Shown: positions 36,917-47,441 of the stretch, one piece after another
Position numbering within the stretch: position 1 is the first letter of the stretch
Layout: each line of letters opens with the position of its first letter
Assembly: GCF_932526225.1 (NCBI RefSeq)
Contig: NC_064036.1
Location: 19,554,953 to 19,614,952, forward strand
Length of the DNA: 60,000 nucleotides
Direction: 5' to 3'
Source: Nematostella vectensis
Lineage: Eukaryota; Cnidaria; Anthozoa; Actiniaria; Edwardsiidae
The notes under the pieces: model-generated
Told to the model about the DNA's origin: nothing
Database searches by the model: none
What the model saw: only the letters and a program-made list of their open reading frames with translations
Position numbers and translations under genes: made by a program

Positions 36917-37711
36917 TCAAAAACTATAAACAACTTGATACCCAAGTCCTTGTTGCACGCCGCCATCTTTCTTCCCCGTGTATACTTGCATTTCAGAAAC
37001 GAACGCTGTTTCCGCATCAGCGCGCACCCATATCTTTATTCCTCGCTTTATTGGCTTCATCGGCATATATTGTTTAAAACCAAGGCGGCCTTTGTATTTT
37101 ACCATCGCCTCATCAATGCTTACATTTTGAGAAGGCAGGTAATGTTCGCTGAATGACTTCTCAAGCGCGTCGAGGAACGGCCGCACTTTGTGCAGTTTGT
37201 CATGCCCCGGGCTGCCACGAGGAATCATGGTTTCTCGATTGTTCAGATGAAGATACTGTCTTATCTTCTCAAATCTGTCTCTTGGCATTACCTTCTTTAC
37301 CTCTGCAACGCCAAGAAGTGGCTCGGAAGACCAATACAGTTTTGTTTCTGGAAGCTCTTTGAAGCCAAAGAGAATGTTGAGCCCAAGGAACGCACGTATT
37401 TCGGCAATGGTGGTTTCGTACCATTTCTCATCAGGCTTCGTTTGTTGGCTCTGGCGGGCATATCTATTTGTTTCCAGGACGATATGTTCAATCAGTTCTT
37501 CTGGAAACAGCATCAGGAAGAAATCCACCGCAAAACAGTCTTCTGGTAGCATAAAAGTGGCACCGGTCCGCTCGCGAAATGCAGAAACTGTCACGTCTCC
37601 CTCGGTACTTGACCAAATTTCTCTCGATTCTCTCTGAAAACTCACATCTTCGTTCTCAGAATCGCTTTCCTCGCTCTCATCGTCTTTAGAAATATCAGAC
37701 TCCCCACTCAT
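36917..37711 (-). pseudogene. piggyBac-family transposase fragment, copy 2
   Basis: Same truncated 264-codon frame as 21084-21878, with a few substitutions (ETK for ETR, VMP for VMS). The break into CDC42 intron sequence is at the same base, so the truncation predates the duplication of the TE block. Confidence 0.88.
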
Positions 37712-39015
37712 TCTTAGTTAACGGGTACCATTGATGTCACACGTATATATAGCTCTACATTTTGTATTTAGGCGCAATTTATTGAGAGATGTGTGATTTT
37801 GCGAAGAGTTTGGGTCTATGGGAGATTTTGTTTTAAGTTTTCTGTGTAAAAAGTTCGACATATTACAAAATATTGACCTCTGAACATGTAACGCTATACG
37901 AAAACCATATGTCACAAGAATAAAAAACAAAGTTTAAACCGAAAACTTGAGATGTTCTGCCTGTAGTTGCTGCCTAAATTGTGTCACAATTTGGAGATAC
38001 ATGTTTCAGGACTCACCTAAATTAAAGTTACGGTTGTCGTTGTTGGTTTCCTCAACACACTGGACCGTGATCCAAGTGTCACGTGAATTTGGGTCATTTA
38101 CGTTACCAGGCACAAAAAATCGAAATATAATTTCTTGTATATTCGTACAGAAGCCCTGAAACATATTTATAACAACTTTAAGGCTCAAAGACCCAAACCA
38201 ATATTAAGAACTGTTCATAAAAATCAAAGTGTTCAAGAAATCATCACTTTATGCCAGCTAATTGGCAATAATTTTACTGCACTGTCGCTTACGTTACTCA
38301 ATCTAGGTCACAACTGCCAAGCTTTAAGACCTTAGGAGGTCTTGTTAGCAGTGTCACATTGCAGAGCGACCTTAGTAATATCTTAAAGACAAATAATAAT
38401 CTAATTTGGTTGAAACGTAAAGAGACAGTAGCTTGACAAATGCTAGTGTCACATTACGTTACCGTAACGTAAATGACAATAGAATTTACGTACTATCGTC
38501 TAATGGGGCGCACGTGCACACACACACTAGTGAGATAAGGATAATTTGTATAGGATTAAATTGCCAAGATATCTAACGTATTAGTTAAAGCCCAACAAGC
38601 TGTAATACAAGTCTTTCCTTCGATGACCTTCGCGGTAGAAGTATCAACTCTATCTTCACTTTTAAACTCAATTTGGTTTTAACTTCTCGAAAAGCAGAAT
38701 TAAGGTAAGATACCACGCCTATGGTATTGTGTGAAGCTAAATGACTGATAAAGGCACTAATGCATACGCATTAGCTAATATCTAGAATAGTGAGGCTCAG
38801 CACATGCTTTTGCCAGTGGTAACGTAAATGACATTGAAAGTAACGTAATTGACAAAGTATTATGGATGAGGCAAGCTAGTTAACAATTGGTGGGCTACTT
38901 AAAAAAGGATCAAATGACCACTATTTAGAATTAAAAAAGCTTTCAGAATGATTTTTCTGTAATTTTGTGAAAATTGCTGTATCTTATGATCATTGTTTTA
39001 TTCGAAGCATTCAAA

Positions 39016-39288
39016 ATGGGGAAATCAAGAGCAGAGATTCAACGCGCCTACAGAGAACGAAAAAAAGGGAAAGATTCAAATTGGCAACAAAATGAGTCAA
39101 TCCGAGTGCAAAAATACTACACACCAGCATCCAAACTTAGTGAAAAAGAGCTGGCGGAAAAAAGAGCGAAGAACGCGGAGGCTCAGCGCAAAAGTAGAGA
39201 AAAAAAGAAAATGTCCAAGATGGTAGAAAACACCGACAGGCCCGCGCTTAAAGTAAAAATAACAGCCACTCCAAGCATGAGAAAGTAA
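39016..39288 (+). CDS. Basic, charged N-terminal segment of the transposase
   Basis: About 90 residues from MGKSRAEIQRAYRERKKG, with a long Lys/Arg/Glu-rich helix (SEKELAEKRAKNAEAQRKSR) that could form a coiled coil or DNA-binding basic region. TAA at 39286-39288 ends it, 23 codons before and in the same frame as the Met at 39358. It may be the true N-terminus of the transposase cut by a nonsense mutation, or a separate small protein. Both copies share the stop. The 51-bp GT-AG stretch around it is too short for a normal animal intron. Confidence 0.55.
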   Translation: MGKSRAEIQRAYRERKKGKDSNWQQNESIRVQKYYTPASKLSEKELAEKRAKNAEAQRKSREKKKMSKMVENTDRPALKVKITATPSMRK

Positions 39289-39357
39289 AATGAAAAAAAT
39301 AAAACAATAAAACGCTTAAAACAACAAATTGCCAGCCTTGAAAAAAGCAATGTTAAA

Positions 39358-41535
39358 ATGAGGAAGCAGAAAGAAAGGCTTTTCAAAAAACTAACGCCCC
39401 CTGCTGCCACCCCGTTAGCCGAAATGACACCTCGTACCCGCACAAAAGCCCAAATAGAAGCATCCGGTATAAAGGAAAAGCAGTTTCCCAACCAACTTAA
39501 AAAGCGCCTTTTGTTTGGGAATATTCTAGTCGACGAAGTCAAGGATTCCTTGAAAACCAATAAATCTACCTCCGGAGTGAGGGCCATAAGGAATATCATT
39601 ACCGGGAAAATTATAAAAAAGTATCATGGACTGAGGCAATTGAGCAGAGAAATTGGAGTGTCGCGAAGATTTATTAAAAATGCTAAGACCAAGAAAGTTA
39701 GCTATACAAGAAAGGGTCGTTTGGTGGAAATCCGCAAGAGACTCCAAGAAGATATAATCAGTTTTCTCGAAAGAGACGACAATAGTCGTATGATGCCAGG
39801 AAAACAAGATGCTAAAAAGTGTGGTGATAGAAAGATACAGAAGCGAATTTTGAGCGACTACCTTTACAACCTGCGCATGAAGTACCTGGCTGAAAACCCA
39901 AACGCTAAAATCTCGCAGGCGGTTTTCTACAAGATGAGCCCCCCTTATATGATGCTAGCAAGCTTTGCCTGTCGTGATACCTGTTTATGCCAGCATCACC
40001 AGAACATGGCGCTTCTGCTGCGAAGCATGAAAAGAAGGCTTCTAATCAGCACTGGTAATCCAGATTCCTTCATTAAGGATAACACAGACGAGCAGGTCCT
40101 GGAGATCCTGAAGAAGATTGGGGATGGAGAAAAAATAACATATGAACAGTGGAAGCGAGTTCAGGACGAGGACGGCAAGCACAGGACCAAGCTTATCAAT
40201 ACAAAAGCATCGAAAGAAGATTTTATAGACAAGGTGACAGCGGCGACATTGAAGTTCCGTGAGCACAACAGACGCCACTATGAGCAATACCAACAACTCC
40301 GGCGTCTGAAAAGCAACCTCCAAGCTGGGCATGTTGTAATTCAAATGGACTTTGCCGAGAATTACAACTGCCAGTCTTGCGAGGAGGTGCAAAGTGCTCA
40401 CTGGAATGGCCCCACTATGGTCTCCCTACATCCAGTAGTGGTATATTACAAGGCAGAAGGCAAAGACGACCTCGAGCACAAGAGCTTTGCCTTTGTTTCG
40501 GAAGAGCTCTCGCATAATGCAGCTGCCGTGTATGTCATCTTGGGGAGACTGAATCAAGAGCTGAAGGATCTTGTCCCTGACCTGGCCTTTGTACACTATT
40601 GGACAGAGAGTCCCACATCACAATACAGAAACAAGACAATCTTCGCCATAGTCGCGAACCACAAGGAAGAGTTCGGAGTCCCAGCAAGATGGAACTATTT
40701 TGAAGCGGGGCACGGAAAAGGTCCCTGTGATGGTGTCGGGGGAGCTGCCAAGCGGATGGCTGACGAGGCGGTGCGGTCAGGCAAAGTCGTTATTGACGAT
40801 GCACACAGCTTCTTTGTTTGGGCCACCGAATATCAAAGTAGTGTGACCTACATTTACTACTCAACAGATGACTTCAAAATGGCATCAGCAAGGCTGGACA
40901 AGTACAATGGCACACAGACTGTCCCTGGCACAATGTCAATGCATGCCATATGCGCAGTGGACAGACACACCGTTCTCACTCGTGTCACCTCGTGTTACTG
41001 TCCCGACTGCCTTTCCAGCCCAAAGGATAGCCATTGTGCATGGAAAGCCGCCATGCTCACTCCACCCAGTGCGTTGAGTCTACGCAATGAGCTCGCTCTA
41101 AAGGTAGACGACTTTGTCGCTGCCGCTTACGAAGGGGACTGGTATGTTGGCAAAGTACAGCAGATCGACCAGGAGGACGGCGAAGCTCTCGTGACTTTTA
41201 TGTCACGTAGTGGCACTACCTTTCAATCTTTCAGCTTCACATGGCCTGCCCGCGAAGATGTTATTTGGATCAAGAGGGACATGATCTTATGTGTCATCGA
41301 GCCGCCCACCCGAAGTAGTAAAACGCGCAAAACATATAGTTTGACTCCTGCGACACTGGAGCTCGTTAAGGTTCGCTTCCGCCTACCTTGTGTCATTTAC
41401 GTTACCGTTTTTTATAGAGGTTTTAGAAAAACGATGGTTCAAATCGAAGCACCAAATATATCACCTGTAAGTAGAACCAAGTATTTTCGTATATATATAT
41501 ATATATATATTTACAGTGCGCTTGAAAGCATTTAA
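39358..41535 (+). CDS. DDE-type transposase, copy 2 (725-codon open frame)
   Basis: Middle part: basic region, helical segment, and VFYKMSPPYMMLASFACRDT, then a Cys/His patch (CLCQHHQNM). The RNase H-like core follows: QMDFAENYNCQSC (first Asp), FVHYWTESPTSQYRNKTIF, and EAGHGKGPCDGVGGAAKR (the Glu-containing last block). A CYCPDC zinc-type motif and a Tudor-like tail (DDFVAAAYEGDWYVGKVQQI, TFMSRSG, WPAREDVIWIKRDMILCVI) complete it. The DFAENY/GKGPCDGxGG combination occurs in many cnidarian and arthropod transposon proteins; I cannot assign the superfamily name. The last about 45 residues read through a subterminal repeat and a (TA)10 run and may not be natural protein. Confidence 0.8.
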   Translation: MRKQKERLFKKLTPPAATPLAEMTPRTRTKAQIEASGIKEKQFPNQLKKRLLFGNILVDEVKDSLKTNKSTSGVRAIRNIITGKIIKKYHGLRQLSREIGVSRRFIKNAKTKKVSYTRKGRLVEIRKRLQEDIISFLERDDNSRMMPGKQDAKKCGDRKIQKRILSDYLYNLRMKYLAENPNAKISQAVFYKMSPPYMMLASFACRDTCLCQHHQNMALLLRSMKRRLLISTGNPDSFIKDNTDEQVLEILKKIGDGEKITYEQWKRVQDEDGKHRTKLINTKASKEDFIDKVTAATLKFREHNRRHYEQYQQLRRLKSNLQAGHVVIQMDFAENYNCQSCEEVQSAHWNGPTMVSLHPVVVYYKAEGKDDLEHKSFAFVSEELSHNAAAVYVILGRLNQELKDLVPDLAFVHYWTESPTSQYRNKTIFAIVANHKEEFGVPARWNYFEAGHGKGPCDGVGGAAKRMADEAVRSGKVVIDDAHSFFVWATEYQSSVTYIYYSTDDFKMASARLDKYNGTQTVPGTMSMHAICAVDRHTVLTRVTSCYCPDCLSSPKDSHCAWKAAMLTPPSALSLRNELALKVDDFVAAAYEGDWYVGKVQQIDQEDGEALVTFMSRSGTTFQSFSFTWPAREDVIWIKRDMILCVIEPPTRSSKTRKTYSLTPATLELVKVRFRLPCVIYVTVFYRGFRKTMVQIEAPNISPVSRTKYFRIYIYIYIYSALESI

Positions 41536-42199
41536 ACGATTCTTTTTGTTTGGATGTGAAAACTGTCATTTACGTTACTAGTAGCAAAAGTTTAAGAAAT
41601 TATGAATATGACCAAGTTATTGTTCAGAACCTTTAATGATAACTAAAAGGCGAAAATTTGACCAAAATTTTACAAGTTAAGAGTTGCATCGTGTATCCTA
41701 CTGAGAAGGTCATATACGTTACTTTACATGTCATTTACGTTACCATTTCCAATCAGCATATATTGTTTAATTGCTTTATCAAATCAAAATCAACTTTATT
41801 GCGTTTAATATTTTGATATTGATGCTAGTAATTGAATGTAGTTGTATATTTCAAGACGTTCTAATTTTGTATTGAGAAAAAAGGAAGAACAATTTAATAA
41901 TTTTGAAAACATAGATTCAACTCTTAAATCAAACAAAATTTGTGACAATATAAAGACGAGTCTACGGTGTTCTATGATGTTTATATTCAACAAAATTCAT
42001 CTACTGCCACAAAAATAATAAAAAAAGGCGTATTTTACTGGTTAAACGGTTTTGTATTTGTGTGTTTTTGGGAAATGGACATGGAAAAGTCTCCTTTTCA
42101 GCTTGATTACCGAGGCATATATAAATTTGTGTAGCTTTTTTGCCTTTAAAGATATTGATGGGTCGTTTTGGGAGCTTGAATGACAAATAATTCTCCAAA

Positions 42200-45100
42200 A
42201 TGTTGATTGCTTATCAAACTAGTGTAACAAGTTTTATTTTCCAACTTTTTTTGGGCCATTGGTACCCGTTTACTAAGAATGAGTGTCCCCATCATTTTCC
42301 GGTCTATAAGGCTTTGGACTGGGTCAGCGGCACCTCCACGGGTTGCCCCACGTTAGAATTTGTCTGTCTGTTTTTGTCCAACGTTCAATTTCAAGCCTAT
42401 CTTGCGGCCGGCATGTGGCCTATTACATCAGCTAAATGGCAGTCCTTATTCCTGGTGTGTTGGTGGCCCTGTTTTATCATCATCTGGCCTTGTTTTAGTC
42501 AAGATCATGGGTTCCCGAATCCGAGTGCTCATGTCCGCCATCTTGGAAATCCGATACGTTCTCTGAGCTCGAGAAGGGTTTATGACAGCGCTACGCTGAA
42601 GTCAATTAGGAAAACACAACCCAAGCAACGTATTGATAAAGAACTGTGGCTTCGTTTGAAGGATCTAGGCATTAGAAAACCTTTTAGATCCTCTCGTAAG
42701 TCCCGAGTCAACCGTTCGGATGGTCTCCCTGTGCCTGAGACCACAGGTACCCCATCAGTCGATGATGTCGCTGCTGGAACTCTTAAAGCTTCAATTCCTA
42801 GTTTGGTTTACAGTAATATCAGATCAATTCAACACAAGATCGATGAGCTTCAAACTGTTGTTAATCTCAATAGACCCCAAATCGTCTGCATCACTGAGTC
42901 TTGGCTGCACCCTGACATCCCGGATGCTGCAGTTAACCTCCCCGGGTTTTCGTGCTTCAGGCGCGATAGAACACACACGTCTGGTGGTGGTGTATGCGTT
43001 TACGTTGACTCTAACATCTCGTGCACAAGACTGTCTGACTACGAATCACAGGACATCGAATCGATATGGATTGATGCTAGACCACGCAGGCTCCCTCGCA
43101 AAATCTCCAGGATATTACTTGGATCTGTATACCACTCCACTAGTTGTGGCGAGGTTGAGAACTGTAGGCTCCTAGAACATCTGCAGTCTAATACTGAGAG
43201 CTTCCTACGTAATCATCCAGAGGGACTTGTTCTTATCTGCGGTGATTTCAATCCCACAAGTACTCGGTTCAGTGTAGTCGCTACAAAGCGTGCTACGGGT
43301 CTCTCTCAGATCGTCAAAGTACTGACCCGTGATACCGGCATCCTCGACTGGTGCCTTACCAACATGCCCAACTCCTTCGCTCCTGTGTGCCAGCTGCCAA
43401 AGATTGGAAGATCCGACCACTACACGTTGCTTATAGCGCCTATTCTGAGGTCTCTCAAACCTAGGGCTAAGACAACTATTTGGAAACGTGACCTCCGGCC
43501 CAGTAAGATCCGGGACTTTGGCTGTTGGATAACGCAGCAGCGCTGGACCGAAGTATTTGACAAACAGCTGGTCTCTGAAAAATTCCAGGCATTTTCGGAT
43601 GTTTTGTATATGGCTGTCGATAAGTATCTCCCTCTCAGGAAGATATCGATTTGCAGTAGTGATAAACCGTGGGTATCCAATAAGCTCAAGTACCTTGTTT
43701 CCAAACGCCAAAAGGCATTACATCAATTTGGAAATGACTCACCGCAATTCAAAATGTACAGAAACTCTGTTCAGGAAGAGTGCAAAAAAAGCAAAGCCTC
43801 TTACTATAAGACCAAAGTCGCCAAACTCAAGAATACCAATGTGAAAAGGTGGTGGAAAGAAGTCAAGGGTCTATCTGGGGACAGCGGGTCTTCACGTGAC
43901 TGGTCTCAACAGATGTTGTGTGACGACATTCCAACAACCTCTGACCTAGCTACTAGATTTAACAATTTTCTCGGTAGTTTAACTGCGCACTTTGAACCAC
44001 TCCCGCCTCAAGCACCTGGGTCATTCTACCAGGTCCCTGATGATCTGTTGATCGATAATAGGCGTGCGTACCAGGCCCTCCGCCAGGTGAAAACCAACAA
44101 GTCATCTGGTCCTGATCCAATTCCAGCTAGGATCTGGAACACCTTTGCAATCGAACTCGCTCCTGTGGTTTGCGATCTATACAATGCGTCGCTCATTCAA
44201 GGATACGTCCCTTCTCCACTAAAGCAGTCTGAGATCTCGCCCATCCCCAAGTGCCCCCGCCCTAAAGTAGTCGAAGATGACCTACGGCCGATCGCCTTGA
44301 CATCACAACTCGCCAAGGTACTGGAAGGGTTTACGCTTCAGCCACTATTCCATCAAGTGCTACATCAACTGGACTGGTTACAGTTTGCAGTTGCTGGGAA
44401 GTCTACTACTGAAGCGCTGGTCTATGTGATGCACATAATTTTCGAGGCTCTCGACAAAGGGGACTGCTGGGTCAGACTGTTTTTTTCTGACTTCAGTAAA
44501 GGCTTTGATTTAGTGGACCATAACGTTCTAATAGCAGAAATGAGTCACCTAGGTGTCCATGAATGTATCATTCGATGGGTGTCGTCATTTGTATCCAACA
44601 GGAGTCAGTATGTTAAGATAAGGGATTCACGCTCCCATGTAATATCACCTAAGGGAGGAATCCCACAGGGCACCAGGCTAGCTCCGTTACTATTTGCAAT
44701 ATTGGTGAATAGGTTAGCGCGCGACTGGCAGTATCGCATCAAGTATGTAGATGACGCTACAGTTTTTGAAATTGTTCCAAGAAATTCTCCTAGCTACCTT
44801 CCGTTTGTTGCGAATGACATAAATAGCTATGCCCTTGCACGCAATATGCGCCTTAATGCCAAGAAATGCAAAGAAATGGCCATGTGCTTCCCTACTTATA
44901 ATTCTACTGAGCTTGCTCCTATGCTCATAAATGGTTGTGTTATTGAGCGCGTGGATTGCTATAAGTTGCTTGGTGTCCACATCACCAGTGACTTCTCGTG
45001 GAATACTCACTGTGATGCTATCGTGAAGAAGGCCACCAAGCGTTTGTATGCAATCCGTGCGCTCAAGAAAAGCGGTCTATCATCAAACGACCTTATTCAA

Positions 45101-45472
45101 GTATACTGTAGCACAATGAGACCTGTGCTTGAATATGCCTCGCCTGTCTGGTCGGCATTGCCAGAGTACTTGGTAGAGTTAGTGGAATCGGTCCAAAAAA
45201 AAGTGCTGCGCATAGTGTTTCCAAACCTCTCTTACCATGAGGCATTATCACACGCTAAATTGGAAACACTATGCCAGCGTAGAGAAACGGCATGCATCGC
45301 TCTCGTGGCAAAGGCCAAACGCGGAGGCCCCCTTAAACGCTTAATTCCTATTCCTGTAGCAACGCACCATGGGTATGGTTTACGGTCCGGTACGGCGTCT
45401 GTTGTCCCCATCTGCGGCCGTACGAATAGGCTCAACAATTTCTGTACTTATCGTTATCAACAAGTTATGTAA
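42200..45472 (+). CDS. CR1/L2-like LINE endonuclease-reverse transcriptase, copy 2
   Basis: 1,090 codons, intact, same domain order as 26380-29652. Seen differences are few (GHWYP for GLWYP; MCFPTYN for MCFLTYN). It arose by segmental duplication rather than separate retrotransposition, since its flanks are duplicated with it. Confidence 0.92.
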   Translation: MLIAYQTSVTSFIFQLFLGHWYPFTKNECPHHFPVYKALDWVSGTSTGCPTLEFVCLFLSNVQFQAYLAAGMWPITSAKWQSLFLVCWWPCFIIIWPCFSQDHGFPNPSAHVRHLGNPIRSLSSRRVYDSATLKSIRKTQPKQRIDKELWLRLKDLGIRKPFRSSRKSRVNRSDGLPVPETTGTPSVDDVAAGTLKASIPSLVYSNIRSIQHKIDELQTVVNLNRPQIVCITESWLHPDIPDAAVNLPGFSCFRRDRTHTSGGGVCVYVDSNISCTRLSDYESQDIESIWIDARPRRLPRKISRILLGSVYHSTSCGEVENCRLLEHLQSNTESFLRNHPEGLVLICGDFNPTSTRFSVVATKRATGLSQIVKVLTRDTGILDWCLTNMPNSFAPVCQLPKIGRSDHYTLLIAPILRSLKPRAKTTIWKRDLRPSKIRDFGCWITQQRWTEVFDKQLVSEKFQAFSDVLYMAVDKYLPLRKISICSSDKPWVSNKLKYLVSKRQKALHQFGNDSPQFKMYRNSVQEECKKSKASYYKTKVAKLKNTNVKRWWKEVKGLSGDSGSSRDWSQQMLCDDIPTTSDLATRFNNFLGSLTAHFEPLPPQAPGSFYQVPDDLLIDNRRAYQALRQVKTNKSSGPDPIPARIWNTFAIELAPVVCDLYNASLIQGYVPSPLKQSEISPIPKCPRPKVVEDDLRPIALTSQLAKVLEGFTLQPLFHQVLHQLDWLQFAVAGKSTTEALVYVMHIIFEALDKGDCWVRLFFSDFSKGFDLVDHNVLIAEMSHLGVHECIIRWVSSFVSNRSQYVKIRDSRSHVISPKGGIPQGTRLAPLLFAILVNRLARDWQYRIKYVDDATVFEIVPRNSPSYLPFVANDINSYALARNMRLNAKKCKEMAMCFPTYNSTELAPMLINGCVIERVDCYKLLGVHITSDFSWNTHCDAIVKKATKRLYAIRALKKSGLSSNDLIQVYCSTMRPVLEYASPVWSALPEYLVELVESVQKKVLRIVFPNLSYHEALSHAKLETLCQRRETACIALVAKAKRGGPLKRLIPIPVATHHGYGLRSGTASVVPICGRTNRLNNFCTYRYQQVM

Positions 45473-45954
45473 ATGTAAGGATGTATTATATATATACTGG
45501 CTGCCCTGTAATTCAGCTTTCGCTGCAATAGGGTTAATAAACACATTATTATTATTATTATTATTATTAAGGCTCTAGATTATTGGTAAAACCAAAAAAT
45601 TCTTCATCATCGCTTTTAAACAGTTTCGCCATTATACAAATTGCCAACATAAAACTTCACAGCTGAATACCTCGCTTGTTTTGTATGAGCACCTACTCAT
45701 TATTATGCACCGATCGAAAGCTTATTCTGTCCTCTGATTGGTTAAGACACAAAAGAAATATTTGCTGTTGTTTCCTACGTATTCTGATTGGTTGAATGCA
45801 CCACAGTCACTGAGTGCCGAATGGCACTCTTAGGAAATAACCGCATAATCAAGAGAGTGCCAAATGGCACTCTTAGGAGTGAAAGGGTTAAGTGGAAACA
45901 TCTTAGGGTCCTGACCCCGTACACAGTTCTGCTCAAGGAGAATTGATCTCTGTT
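45473..45954 (+). promoter_or_regulatory. LINE tail and upstream region of methyltransferase copy 3
   Basis: (ATT)8 tail at 45545-45569, then the same CCAAT motifs and two palindromes (45812-45829, 45854-45873) as before copy 2. Confidence 0.45.
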
Positions 45955-45981
45955 CCGTTGTTTGCTCAAGAATCTGACTAA

Positions 45982-46917
45982 ATGACTCTTAAACGCAGCC
46001 GTACTAGGACCCCTAGATGGTCTAGTCTATTTTCTAGGCGATGCATTATTGTAAGTGCAATTCTAACTCTGGTCTTCTTGATTTTTGTATCTTCGCAAAT
46101 TCGTCTTGATCTGGAAGAAAAGTCGTTCTTTCGCAAGATCAAACTGGTAAAGCATAGCTGGTTTGAGCGGCAATATGTCGGTAGTTGGATCCAGGGTAAG
46201 CTCTTGGCGATGAAATGGGAAAGCTACGTGGACGCCTATTGCAAACAAGGCAAAAGTCTTGCCTTAGGGGGGGGCTATACTAAAGACGACTATCTTGACT
46301 GGACGGTCGAAATTGCAGAACAACTTGGCTTCAAAGATGGTCACTCTATTTTCGATAATGGATGTGGCTGTGGGGCATTTCTGGTTGCATTTAATCTCAC
46401 ATACAATAACGTAAAAGTCGGTGGCTTGGATCTGAGCAACGGTGCAATTACATTCGCAAAGGAGACATTCCCTCAGTTCAAAGATAATTTCAAGGTTGGA
46501 AGTGTTGAAGACTTGTCCTTTGTTGCCACAGAAACATTTGATCACGCCATGACGTTCTTTACATTTCCGTATGTGAGCCCAGAAGTACAGTGCAAGGCAG
46601 TCAAGGAGATGGTCCGAATTGTCAAACCAGGGGGGACACTCTATGTAGGCCATAACCTAGAGAGCGACTGTTTTAAGAATCACATCGGTATCTACACCCT
46701 CCCCCTGTGTTTCTGGAATGAGCAATGCCTTGCAGGAAGTGATGACATTGAGGAAATTTATTATATCAAAGAAAGGGACCTGTTTGGTGTTGTGAAATAC
46801 TGTCCTGAAAAAAGTGCAGTCTTTATCCGTAAAAAGGGCGTAGAGAAGCAACTCAAACAACATGCAGGAAAGTACTATTGTGATAGCAAGTTTCCCCCTT
46901 CAGGGAGAAAAAATTGA
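45982..46917 (+). CDS. Membrane-anchored methyltransferase, copy 3
   Basis: 311 aa, protein identical to copy 2. It is followed 52 bp after the stop by the Ngaro-like element. Its neighbour on the right is the complete CDC42 gene, convergent on the opposite strand. Confidence 0.85.
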   Translation: MTLKRSRTRTPRWSSLFSRRCIIVSAILTLVFLIFVSSQIRLDLEEKSFFRKIKLVKHSWFERQYVGSWIQGKLLAMKWESYVDAYCKQGKSLALGGGYTKDDYLDWTVEIAEQLGFKDGHSIFDNGCGCGAFLVAFNLTYNNVKVGGLDLSNGAITFAKETFPQFKDNFKVGSVEDLSFVATETFDHAMTFFTFPYVSPEVQCKAVKEMVRIVKPGGTLYVGHNLESDCFKNHIGIYTLPLCFWNEQCLAGSDDIEEIYYIKERDLFGVVKYCPEKSAVFIRKKGVEKQLKQHAGKYYCDSKFPPSGRKN

Positions 46918-47441
46918 GCAAATTTATTTTCAGAAGTGAACAAAGTAAAATTATTGATTTATAACTACTAATTCCTCAACCCAACATAAACCACTGACAC
47001 TGTTTTGTGTTTGGCATAAGAGAAGTTTATTATAAAATCACTACAAACTGATAAATGAAAAACTAAAATAATAATAATAAACCTCTCTGCCACCCTTCAC
47101 ACAAAGCCCAGGGTGGGAGGGCGGGAAAAATATGAGCTTGATATATAAACGTTGAAAAGAACAAAGAATTATAGCGTGAAGCTGTGAACGTGTGCTAGAA
47201 ATCAAGACTAGAGATAACTGAAATACAATATGCTGGCTTGAGCAATTAATCCCTTTAAGCTAGGTGCCCAAAGGGGGGTAAATTCCTCAACCCAACATAA
47301 ACCACTGACACTGTTTTGTGTTTGGCATAAGAGAAGTTTATTATAAAATCACTACAAACTGATAAATGAAAAACTAAAATAATAATAATAAACCTCTCTG
47401 CCACCACACCACCGGCCAAACAACAAAACAGTGCAGAAGGC

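Larger units (their letters stand above)
38093..41744 (+). mobile_element. DNA transposon of unassigned superfamily, copy 2
   Basis: Same subterminal motif clusters as copy 1 and a long open transposase frame; the better preserved of the two. Non-coding parts (38189-39015, 41536-41744) hold only the repeated motifs. Confidence 0.7.
30129..45954. repeat. Segmental duplication unit 2 (recombinant)
   Basis: 15,826 bp. Left of about 35,965 it carries unit 3 alleles (Ngaro remnant, 4-unit minisatellite, single-base variants). From 36,931 on it carries the TE block found in unit 1 and absent from unit 3. It therefore looks like an unequal-crossover product. Confidence 0.85.
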
